DNA of 64,000 nucleotides. Origin: an uncultured Bryobacterales bacterium (GTDB lineage Bacteria > Acidobacteriota > Terriglobia > Bryobacterales > UBA6623). The notes beneath the pieces were generated by a model, which was not told the DNA's origin, did not search any database, and saw only the letters and a program-made list of their open reading frames with translations. Position numbers and translations under genes: made by a program. Of the stretch, positions 1 through 7,260 are shown piece by piece. The stretch spans positions 2,928,435-2,992,434 of the forward strand of contig OY282420.1 in the NCBI GenBank assembly GCA_958295955.1, given 5' to 3'. Numbering within the stretch: position 1 is the stretch's first letter; each line of letters begins with the position of its first letter.

Positions 1-978
1 GCTTTTGCCGCGGCCGCGGCCGAAACCGGAACGGTCGAGCGCATCGCGCTCCGCGGCCGCAGCCTCGAAGGCAACCTCTCCGGCGACTCGCCCGTGCGCG
101 ATACGGCCGTTTACCTCCCTCCAGGCTATGCGGCGGATACGGACCGGCGCTACCCGGTCGTGTACATGCTGCACGGCTTTACCGACAGCGTGGCGAAGTG
201 GTTCAGCAAGGAGCACTGGATCACGCTGCCCGACGTACTCGACCGCAGCCTCGCCCGCGGCGATACCCGGGAGGTCATCGTCGTTATGCCGGATGCGTTC
301 ACGCGCTTCCACGGCAGCTTCTACTCGAGCTCGGCGGTCACGGGCGATTGGGAGCGGTTCGTGAGCGAGGAACTGCCGGCCTATATCGATGCGCGCTACC
401 GCACCATCCCCAAGCGGGAGGCGCGCGGGCTTGCCGGGCATTCGATGGGCGGCTACGGCGCGATGCGCATCGGAGCGAAGCATGCGGATGTCTTCTCCGC
501 CGTTTACTTGCTCAGCCCCTGCTGCCTGCAGCCGCGGGGAACTCGCGGCGGCACGCCCGATTGGGAGAAGGTCCAAACGATCGAAGAATTCGAAAAAGCC
601 GGCTTCGGGGTCAAGGCCGTCATCTCGACCGCGGCCGCTTGGGCGCCGAACCCCGAAAACCCGCCGTTTTATCTGGATCTGCCGACAAAGGACGGCGAGC
701 CGCAGCCGGCCGTCCTGGCAAAAATTACGGCGAACGCGCCGCTGGCGTTCCTCGACCAGCGCATCGACGCTTTGCGCAGCCTGAGCGGCATTGCCTTCGA
801 CGCGGGCGACGCCGACCGCTCCATCGCCGCTGCGATTCGCGTGCTCGACAAGACGCTCGACCGATATGGCATCGCCCACGACTTCGAGATCTACGAGGGC
901 AATCACATCAACCGCGTGGCGGCCCGCATCGAGACCAAGGCCATGCCGTTCTTCAGCGCAAAACTGGCCTTCGAGTAA
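1..978 (+). CDS. Secreted esterase-family alpha/beta hydrolase (5'-partial)
   Basis: The reading frame is open to the left edge, so the true start lies outside. The first visible residues (AFAAAAAETG) look like the end of a signal peptide with an A-x-A type cleavage site, which suggests a periplasmic or secreted protein. The oxyanion-side motif VVYMLHGF lies near residue 55 of the visible part, and the nucleophile elbow GLAGHSMGGYGA follows about 85 residues later. This is the esterase D / S-formylglutathione hydrolase / antigen-85-like fold. A late EGNHINR segment may carry the catalytic histidine. A GTG at 94 could start translation but would remove the signal peptide and the first strand. 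The substrate cannot be read from sequence. It is followed by 132 bases without a gene and then a convergent PQQ-propeller gene. Confidence 0.8.
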   Translation, partial: AFAAAAAETGTVERIALRGRSLEGNLSGDSPVRDTAVYLPPGYAADTDRRYPVVYMLHGFTDSVAKWFSKEHWITLPDVLDRSLARGDTREVIVVMPDAFTRFHGSFYSSSAVTGDWERFVSEELPAYIDARYRTIPKREARGLAGHSMGGYGAMRIGAKHADVFSAVYLLSPCCLQPRGTRGGTPDWEKVQTIEEFEKAGFGVKAVISTAAAWAPNPENPPFYLDLPTKDGEPQPAVLAKITANAPLAFLDQRIDALRSLSGIAFDAGDADRSIAAAIRVLDKTLDRYGIAHDFEIYEGNHINRVAARIETKAMPFFSAKLAFE

Positions 979-1110
979 AGCGCTGCGTTCTCCGCAACCG
1001 CAGGCAGACCGTCAAGTCGAACCTACGAAAATTTCAGATGGGACTTGCCGGGCGCGCCTAACGCTTGGGCGCCGCGCGCATGGCGGCGAGCCGGCGTTGT
1101 CGCAAGGCGG
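979..1110. repeat. Intergenic 16-bp direct repeat copying the 3' end of the PQQ gene
   Basis: The 16 bases at 995-1010 (caaccgcaggcagacc) recur exactly at 1123-1138, where they encode part of the C-terminal VCLRLWKE of the neighbouring PQQ-propeller protein. Flanking bases are also similar. This looks like a short duplicated and decayed tail of that gene. No other gene or clear terminator is seen in the gap. Confidence 0.5.
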
Positions 1111-2343
1111 TTACTCTTTCCACAACCGCAGGCAGACCAGCGTGTTCTTGTCGCGGGCGAAGAAAAGCCCGTCCGCGAGCGCCGGGTAAGCTCGGGTTTC
1201 GGCAGGCAGGATTTGCGCCCGCGAGACCGAGCGAAACGCTTCCGGCGAGACCGCGAGCAGGTCGAGCTCGCCCGATTCCCGCAAGACCAGCAGGCGGTCG
1301 CCGACCCGCGTCACCGTGCCCGCGCCGTATTGGTCTGCGGACCAGAGCACCTTGCCGCTCGCCAATTCCACCGCGCGGAAACTCTGGCCGTATTCCTGGC
1401 GGCCGTGAAATCCGTAGAGTACGCCGCCGGCCAAAACGCCGGCCGCGTAGTGGTTGTTGAGGGAATCCCCGCCCGACCAGAGGTCCTCGAGAGCGCCGCC
1501 GCGCACGCGCAGCGCGACCGCGCCCGTGCCGTACGAGGCCGAAAGAAAGATCGTGCCGCCGGAGACGATGGGCGTTGCGGCGTTTACCGATGCCCTGCTG
1601 CGCGACCGCCAGCGCCGCTCGAAGCGCACCTCGCCGCTTGACGGATCGAGCGCGGCCAGACCTTCGCGGGTAAAGAAAACGACGAGCGTTTCGCCCTCGA
1701 ATTCGGCGGCGACCGGCGAGGAGTAGCTTGCTTCGTGGTCGGTGGCCTTCCACAGCAGCCGGCCGGTGTCTTTGTCGAGCGCGACGATGCCCGCGCCGCC
1801 GCTTCCGCCGACATTGGCGAACAGCCGGCTGCCCAGCACCAGCGGTGTCGAGGCCGCGCCGAAGAAGCCCTTGCGGACTCCGAACTCGCGATGCGTGTCG
1901 AGGCTCCAGACCGTGCGTCCGGTGGCGAATTCCAGGCAGCGCAGCACTCCTTGGGCGCCGAAAGTATAAATCTGCCCGCCGGCGACGACCGGCGTCGCGC
2001 GCGGACCTTCGTCGAAGCCGAAATCGTCTCGGTAAGTGGTGGCGTCCGCGGATTTCCAGACCGTCTCGCCGCCGCCGGCGGCGATCGACTCGACCACTTC
2101 GTTGCCGCCCAGACGGTGAAACAGAATCACGCGGCCGCGAGCCGCCGCCGGTCCGCTGAAACCCGCGCCGACCGGCCTTTCCCAAACGACGGGCGGCCCA
2201 TCCGCGGGAAAATCCGGAAGGGTGGCGCGCCCCGGATAGACGCCGTCTCGATCGGGGCCGCGGAACTGCGGCCAATCGGCTGCCGGCGCGGCGCCCGCGG
2301 CGGCGAGCAAGAGCGCGGCTGCCGGCGCAAACGAATGTTTCAT
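1111..2343 (-). CDS. Secreted PQQ-type beta-propeller repeat protein
   Basis: About 410 residues. The ATG at 2343 is preferred because it puts a clean signal peptide (MKHSFAPAAALLLAAAGAAP) at the N-terminus; an in-frame ATG at 2361 adds only six residues. The mature protein opens with DWPQFRGPDRDGV, the usual start of acidobacterial and planctomycete PQQ/quinoprotein-like propellers. Repeated blade motifs follow, such as GRLLWKAT, GKVLWSAD and GETVWKS, spaced about 45 residues apart as in BamB-like folds. No quinoprotein dehydrogenase catalytic residues can be assigned, so the role may be binding or scaffolding rather than oxidation. A paralogous protein is at 58149-59444. Confidence 0.85.
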   Translation of the reverse strand: MKHSFAPAAALLLAAAGAAPAADWPQFRGPDRDGVYPGRATLPDFPADGPPVVWERPVGAGFSGPAAARGRVILFHRLGGNEVVESIAAGGGETVWKSADATTYRDDFGFDEGPRATPVVAGGQIYTFGAQGVLRCLEFATGRTVWSLDTHREFGVRKGFFGAASTPLVLGSRLFANVGGSGGAGIVALDKDTGRLLWKATDHEASYSSPVAAEFEGETLVVFFTREGLAALDPSSGEVRFERRWRSRSRASVNAATPIVSGGTIFLSASYGTGAVALRVRGGALEDLWSGGDSLNNHYAAGVLAGGVLYGFHGRQEYGQSFRAVELASGKVLWSADQYGAGTVTRVGDRLLVLRESGELDLLAVSPEAFRSVSRAQILPAETRAYPALADGLFFARDKNTLVCLRLWKE

Positions 2344-2403
2344 GGCGAATCCGAATCCCATACTAACGTGCCGCCAATCGAGAGCGGGCGATGCGGCGGC
2401 GCT

Positions 2404-3087
2404 TCAGAAGAGTTGCTGCAAGTCGCAAAACCGCTCGCGCACGTGGAAGCGTTCGTGCGGTTCGGGAACGTCCTCGTGCTCCAACGACCACGTTTGCGCA
2501 TGAGGAATCCACACGGCGCCGATGCCGGCGGCCAGCGCCGGATTGATGTCGGATTTCGGACTGTTGCCCACCATCCATGTCCGCGAAGGCTCGGCGCGCG
2601 ATTGCCGCAGCACGGCTCGGTAGGAATCTGCGTTCTTTTCTCTGACGATCGAGCAGTCGTCGAACAAGGCGCCCAGACCGGAGCGCTCGATTTTCGCCGC
2701 TTGCTCGGCGCGGCGCCCCTTGGTGACCAGCCGCAGGGAGTGCCGCCCGCGAAGATACCGCAACGTTTCCTCCACGCCGTCGAAAGGCTCGACCGGGTGA
2801 TTCCGAACCCGCTCCGTCATGCCGTCGATGCGCTGCCTTTCGCCCGGGCTGCAAGGCCGCCCGCGAAGCTCCGCAAAACACTGTTCGAGGTTTTGCGTGA
2901 AGTTGGCCGTGCCGTACCCGCGCGTTTTGATGTTTTCGATCTCGATGGCGTCCAGATGTTCGCGGACGGCCGCGGCGCTCAGCGCCGGATGGTCGAGGTA
3001 GGCGATGAATTCGGCGATCGTTTCCTCGAAATAGACGCCGTTGTCCCATAGCGTATCGTCCGCGTCGATCCAAAGAGTGAGTCGCAT
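2404..3087 (-). CDS. HAD-superfamily hydrolase
   Basis: 227 residues. The N-terminal LWIDADDTLWDN is HAD motif I (DxDxT type, nucleophile Asp8). Motif II/III equivalents are LRLVTKGRRAEQ in the middle and MVGNSPKSDINPALAAGIGAVWIP near the C-terminus, where the GNSxxxD loop supplies the acidic magnesium ligands. The helical cap between residues 15 and 110 fits the phosphoglycolate-phosphatase-like C1 group. The phosphorylated substrate is not predictable. A GATAAT hexamer lies 19 bases upstream of the ATG. The gene ends 60 bases before the start of the PQQ gene on the same strand, so co-transcription is possible. Confidence 0.85.
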   Translation of the reverse strand: MRLTLWIDADDTLWDNGVYFEETIAEFIAYLDHPALSAAAVREHLDAIEIENIKTRGYGTANFTQNLEQCFAELRGRPCSPGERQRIDGMTERVRNHPVEPFDGVEETLRYLRGRHSLRLVTKGRRAEQAAKIERSGLGALFDDCSIVREKNADSYRAVLRQSRAEPSRTWMVGNSPKSDINPALAAGIGAVWIPHAQTWSLEHEDVPEPHERFHVRERFCDLQQLF

Positions 3088-3107
3088 GGCCCGGGGTTAA
3101 GCGACTA

Positions 3108-5216
3108 TTATCGCCGAACGGCCGGCGGAGTGAGCCGGAACGGGATGCGCACCACGGCTTCGACCGCTACCGGCCGGCCGTATTTTCGAGCGGGGTCGAA
3201 GCGCCACTTCGAGAGCGCCGCCAGAGCGCCGGCGTCCAGCCGGTCGTCGAGGCCGCGGATCACTTGCAGCTTGTCCATGGCGCCGTCCGGTTGAATGATG
3301 CCGTGGAGGATGACCTCGCCTTCGATTTTTTCCTCGACCGCTTCGCGGATGTAGCGCGGATCGACCTTCACGCGGGGGACGGGCGCGGCCAGCTTGCCCT
3401 GCTCGGTTTCCCTGCCGATTTCGGCGAATTGCAGTTCCCAGCTTCCCGATGCGCTGGTGATGTTGGGCATGTTGATCGCCAGCGAGTAAGACGGTCTGCC
3501 GCGGAACGGGCGGTCGGGGTCGATCTCTTCCGGTTTTTCTGCGGCGTCGGCCGCGGCCGCTCGCAGTGGCCGCAGGGCGGACGGGCTGCGGAAGGCGGCA
3601 AGGCGCTGCAGGTCTTCTACCGCGCTTCCCGCGGGGCCGGCCGCAATCGCCGCCTCGGTTCGCGGGCGGCCGCCGATGGTGAGGTTGGGCACATGCAGCT
3701 TGGCGGTCTGCGTTCCGCCGCCGCCGGAGCCGTCGCCTTGTTCCGGGCCTCCGGAAAAACTTCCCGCCCGTTGCCCGCGGGGGATTTCTTGCGGTATGCG
3801 CTCGCCGGGTTTCACGCCGACGACGACCAGGTTGCGCTCCGCCGTCCCGCCTCCCCCCGGAGGCGGCGGCAGTCCGCCGCCCGCAAGCGCCGGACCCGAG
3901 CCCGTCGTCTGTCCGAGACCGTAAGGAATTCCGCTCGAGGCCGGCGGCGGCCGGCCGAGAAGCTGCTGCGGCGGGGCGCTTGCCGCCCCGACCGTCCCGA
4001 CCGCGCGCCTGCCCGGCGCCTGTCCGTTTCCGACCGCGCCCCATTGCTCGAAGCGCAGCCGCGCAATGCGTTGGAAGCTCGATGGAGCGGCGCCCGCGCC
4101 GGCGGGTCCGGCAGGATGATCGGACGGCAATCCGGCGCGGATATCGGGAGCCGCGGGATCGCCGGCAACCTCTCCGATCGCCTTGCGGACGACGGCCGCG
4201 CGGCTCGCGCCCGCGTCTTCCACGCCGCCGCCGATTGCGTAACGCAACGGGCTGACGTGCTGGAACACCGCCGTGTCTATCCCCGCGCCCGCCGCGCCCG
4301 AGATCTGCGGAGCCTCCGAGGCAACGGGCAGCGCCCCGCGGGACGGCGCCGCGGCCCGAGACTCGGCGGCCATGTAGCGTAATTGCCGCATCCGCTGAAA
4401 AGCCGTCAGATCGACTCCCTGAACCGCTTGGGCTTGAACATCCGGCGGCGCGGCGGCGACCGCCTGTCTTTCGGGGCGGGCGTTCGTTGCTGCGCCGGGT
4501 TCGTAGCGCAAAGGCGCAACGATGCCCAACGCCGCCAGCCTTGCAGCCGGAGCCGCGGACTCGATGTCGGGCGCCCGAACGGCTTCGAGAGCTGCGCGCG
4601 CCGGTTCCGGTTGCTCTTCCTCTGCGGGCAGGTAGCGCAGGCGTTCGAGTTCCCGCATCGCGGCCAACTCGCCGTAAGCCGCCTGAACGTCGATTCGCGG
4701 GGCATCGAGCGCGGGCAGCGCATGAGGCTTGCGCGCTTCCCTCGGCCGGCTGCGCAACTCGAACCGTTGGCGCTCGACGATGGGCCCCAATGCCAGCATG
4801 TTCGCCGTCTCGATGTCCCGTTCAATGCGGATATCAGGAGGCCCGTTGACGATCATTTGCCGCAGGCTGTCGGGTTCCGGGCTTGCCGCCTCGATTCTCT
4901 GCTTCAGCTTGAAGCGGTCTTGCGCCTCCGGGCGCGGCGGCCCATCGACCGCCGCCGCGGGGGCCACGGCGGGCAGCAGTTCTTCGGGCCGGTACCAGGT
5001 GATCTTGAGGCCCTCGGCCGCGGCCGCTTCGGCGACGGTCGGCGGAGAGTAGGGTTCGCCGGCGGTCGAGCGGTCAAGCGCGAGCGCGGTCAGAACGGCG
5101 AGCAGGTGCAGCCCGAGAGATCCTGCAAACGTGCGCCAGCGCACGGGTTGCGGGACGAGTTGCCCGCCGACCGTGAACGCGGCCCCGCTGCCCGTCTCGC
5201 GGATGGATTGCGGCAT
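3108..5216 (-). CDS. Energy transducer TonB-like protein with very long periplasmic linker
   Basis: 702 residues, roughly three times the length of classical TonB. A single membrane helix spans about residues 28-47. The C-terminal domain (about 620-697) is a TonB_C fold: YIREAVEEKIEGEVILHGII, then KWRFDPARKYGRPVAVEAVV. It would transmit proton-motive force to outer-membrane receptors such as the one at 48166-51408. The 560-residue linker is Ala/Pro/Gly rich and holds five degenerate motifs ending in LRY or LRF, near residues 185-196, 226-239, 270-283, 314-327 and 379-391. No exbB or exbD gene lies nearby. The exact start is plausible but no strong ribosome site is visible. Confidence 0.75.
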   Translation of the reverse strand: MPQSIRETGSGAAFTVGGQLVPQPVRWRTFAGSLGLHLLAVLTALALDRSTAGEPYSPPTVAEAAAAEGLKITWYRPEELLPAVAPAAAVDGPPRPEAQDRFKLKQRIEAASPEPDSLRQMIVNGPPDIRIERDIETANMLALGPIVERQRFELRSRPREARKPHALPALDAPRIDVQAAYGELAAMRELERLRYLPAEEEQPEPARAALEAVRAPDIESAAPAARLAALGIVAPLRYEPGAATNARPERQAVAAAPPDVQAQAVQGVDLTAFQRMRQLRYMAAESRAAAPSRGALPVASEAPQISGAAGAGIDTAVFQHVSPLRYAIGGGVEDAGASRAAVVRKAIGEVAGDPAAPDIRAGLPSDHPAGPAGAGAAPSSFQRIARLRFEQWGAVGNGQAPGRRAVGTVGAASAPPQQLLGRPPPASSGIPYGLGQTTGSGPALAGGGLPPPPGGGGTAERNLVVVGVKPGERIPQEIPRGQRAGSFSGGPEQGDGSGGGGTQTAKLHVPNLTIGGRPRTEAAIAAGPAGSAVEDLQRLAAFRSPSALRPLRAAAADAAEKPEEIDPDRPFRGRPSYSLAINMPNITSASGSWELQFAEIGRETEQGKLAAPVPRVKVDPRYIREAVEEKIEGEVILHGIIQPDGAMDKLQVIRGLDDRLDAGALAALSKWRFDPARKYGRPVAVEAVVRIPFRLTPPAVRR

Positions 5217-5247
5217 CTTGTTCCTCGACGCGACACGCGGCCCGCTT

Positions 5248-5775
5248 TCAGAAAAACAAGTATTTCTTCCAGCCTTCTTGCTGCGTTCCTAATTGTCGCA
5301 TCAGGCTGCGGCTGGTGTGTAAATTGAACGCCTTCGGACGCCGTTTCAGTTTCATGCCGGCCTCGTCGGGAAGGCGGTCGCCTTTGCGGTTATTGCAGCG
5401 CCGGCAGCAGGCCACGAGATTTTCCCAACTGTTGCTGCCCTCGCGCGAGCGTGGAATCACATGGTCGAGCGTCAACTCCGCCGCGCCGAACCGTTTGTTG
5501 CAGTACTGGCAGGTGTGATGGTCGCGGACCAGGATGTTTTTCCGGGAAAGCGCCCGCGTTTGCCGCGGAATGCGGCGGTACTCCAGCAGCCGGATCACCG
5601 ACGGAAGCGGGTGGCTGCGGGTAGGCGAATGCACCCGTTCCGCCGCGGCCTCTTCGGTGGCCGCGAGGCCCTTGAACAGGAGCACCAGAGCGCGCCGGGC
5701 GGCGCAGACGTGGATCGGCTCGTAACTGGCGTTCAATACGAGTACGGGCTTCCGTAACAGGCTGATGGGTTCCAT
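5248..5775 (-). CDS. HNH endonuclease family protein
   Basis: About 175 residues. The ATG at 5775 is preferred over the GTG at 5781 because GGAG sits five bases ahead of it. The C-terminal half has the HNH core [20 protein letters not shown] framed by two zinc-binding pairs, CQYC and CCRRC, which gives a zinc-stabilised beta-beta-alpha metal nuclease. The N-terminal [21 protein letters not shown] is the segment typical of a widespread chromosomal HNH family found outside restriction systems. Its cellular role is unknown. It lies between the TonB-like gene and comF, on the same strand. Confidence 0.85.
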   Translation of the reverse strand: MEPISLLRKPVLVLNASYEPIHVCAARRALVLLFKGLAATEEAAAERVHSPTRSHPLPSVIRLLEYRRIPRQTRALSRKNILVRDHHTCQYCNKRFGAAELTLDHVIPRSREGSNSWENLVACCRRCNNRKGDRLPDEAGMKLKRRPKAFNLHTSRSLMRQLGTQQEGWKKYLFF

Positions 5776-5808
5776 GCTCACTCCGTGCTCGTGTTTCTTG
5801 CGGGCGGC

Positions 5809-6498
5809 TCAACTCACCGGACGCCGGCGGTGCGCGCGGGCCAGCACGGCGGCCGCCACGCTTTCCGCGCCCGCCCGCTTGACGGCTCGGGCGCAGGCGG
5901 CGAGCGTCGAACCGGTCGTCATCACGTCGTCGACGAGCAGCACCCGCTTGCCGCGCAGTTTCTCGCGCGCGGCAACGCGGAAGGCGCCGCGCATGTTGCG
6001 CTGCCGCTCCTCGTCGGTCAGGCCGGCCTGCGCGGCGGTTGCTTTCGACCGCCGCACCCAGGAGGGACGGCAGGGAACGTCGATTACGGCGGCGAGACCG
6101 CGCGCGATCAACGCCGCCTGATTGAACTCGCGCGATAACCGGCGGCGCCAATGGAGCGGCGCCGGAATCACCACGTCGGCCTCGACGCCGGCCGCGGCAA
6201 CCCGTTTGCCGAGAGAGCGGCCCAGCCGGGCGCCGAGCGGCCGCATCCGTTCGTACTTGAGCAGATGGATCAGCGCGCGCAGACCGCCTTCGTAGGCGCC
6301 CAGAGGCACTACGCGCTCGAACGGCGGAGGCTCGCGCAGACATGCGCCGCACAGCGGCTCGCTCTCGTCCGGCGCGATGGATTCAATGCGCTGCGCGCAG
6401 CGCCGGCAACTGTGCTTGGGCAGCCGGGCGGGAATCGGGTCGAGGCAACGCGGGCATACCGGCGCCCGCGTCCAGTGGCGGAGGGGCGCCGCGCACAA
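5809..6498 (-). CDS. comF: ComF-family phosphoribosyltransferase-like protein
   Basis: ComF proteins are linked to DNA uptake and share the type I phosphoribosyltransferase fold. The PRPP loop VLLVDDVMTTGSTLAACARA is near the C-terminus, and DVVIPAPLHWRRRLSREFNQAALIA is the usual central region. The N-terminus carries zinc pairs (CPRC, CRRC, CGAC). The 6498 start is a TTG that falls inside what should be the first zinc pair (CLLC). The frame continues upstream without a stop for about 100 bases as VFAVLFPADCLLC, a normal ComF beginning, but it contains no ATG, GTG or TTG. A CTG at 6519 is the only near-start codon. The true N-terminus is therefore uncertain. Confidence 0.85.
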   Translation of the reverse strand: MCAAPLRHWTRAPVCPRCLDPIPARLPKHSCRRCAQRIESIAPDESEPLCGACLREPPPFERVVPLGAYEGGLRALIHLLKYERMRPLGARLGRSLGKRVAAAGVEADVVIPAPLHWRRRLSREFNQAALIARGLAAVIDVPCRPSWVRRSKATAAQAGLTDEERQRNMRGAFRVAAREKLRGKRVLLVDDVMTTGSTLAACARAVKRAGAESVAAAVLARAHRRRPVS

Positions 6499-6620
6499 GA
6501 GGCAATCGGCCGGGAACAGGACCGCAAAAACCGGGGCGGTCCACTCAACGAGCGAGCGAACTGCTTGCGGAGAAGAGTAGCTCGGGGGGCTGCTGCGGAA
6601 GAAAGCTCACCTCGCGACGG

Positions 6621-6980
6621 TCAGGACGCTCCTGCCTCTTGCTCCACCTCTTCTTGACAATCTCGGCAGTAGCGGGTCCACGGAACCGCATCGAGCCGTT
6701 TCAGCTTGATCGCGTCCCCGCATAATATACAAATACCAAATTCGTCGCTGTCAAGTCTTTTGAGCGCCTCGGTCACCATGTTCAGGTGAGTCCGCTCGCC
6801 GTCGCTTTGGCTGAAGAGGATTTCCCGGTCATAGGACTTCGCCGCTTCCTCGCCCTCGTCGCCGCGGGTCTTGTCGCCGACGTTGCGGCCGGCCTGCTCG
6901 GTGCGTTCGAGAAGCGCCCGCAGCTCCGACAACTCGGCGTTCAGCCGCTTGCGGTACGTATCTTGCCGCCTCCTGTCCAT
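6621..6980 (-). CDS. DksA/TraR-family zinc-finger regulator
   Basis: 119 residues, similar in size to short DksA-like proteins. The N-terminal 70 residues are charged and helical (coiled coil). The C-terminus has the four-cysteine zinc finger CILC...CRDC and the following helix. Members bind RNA polymerase near its secondary channel and tune promoters, often together with ppGpp. The acidic coiled-coil tip of true DksA is not clearly conserved, so the family is safer than the name. A strong promoter lies just upstream (7050-7079). A (p)ppGpp-hydrolase-like gene is elsewhere in the window at 26492-27067. Confidence 0.85.
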   Translation of the reverse strand: MDRRRQDTYRKRLNAELSELRALLERTEQAGRNVGDKTRGDEGEEAAKSYDREILFSQSDGERTHLNMVTEALKRLDSDEFGICILCGDAIKLKRLDAVPWTRYCRDCQEEVEQEAGAS

Positions 6981-7049
6981 GCCCTGACTCCGACTCCCGA
7001 CAACGGAACCCCGCGGCGCAGGCAGCGCTCCGCGGCGCGTCGGGCAATT

Positions 7050-7079
7050 ATTTTAGAGACGCGGGCGAGAATCTGTCAA
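7050..7079 (-). promoter_or_regulatory. Sigma-70-type promoter of the DksA/TraR-like gene
   Basis: On the minus strand TTGACA (7079-7074) is followed after 18 bases by TAAAAT (7055-7050). The -35 is perfect and the -10 matches at five of six positions. Transcription would begin near 7043 and give a leader of about 60 bases. Confidence 0.6.
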
Positions 7080-7260
7080 GCTGAAAAGCGGCTGCGCCGG
7101 GACTGTGCGGGAAAATCCTCCCGCCTTCGGCGCAAAGCAGAGCGCGCTCGCCTTCGAGCGGAAAAGTTTGGAAAGATGGTGAGTGCAGGCGTTCCGGCCG
7201 ATCTTACGACTCGGCAGGGAAATTCTCCATGTTTATTATCGAGACGAGTGAAGTGTTGAC

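Noticed and set aside
7176-7259. 27-codon ORF (MVSAGVPADLTTRQGNSPCL...) ending one base before the DUF262 fusion gene
   Set aside because: Possible leader peptide, but base composition and sequence look non-coding and no family or repeat supports it.
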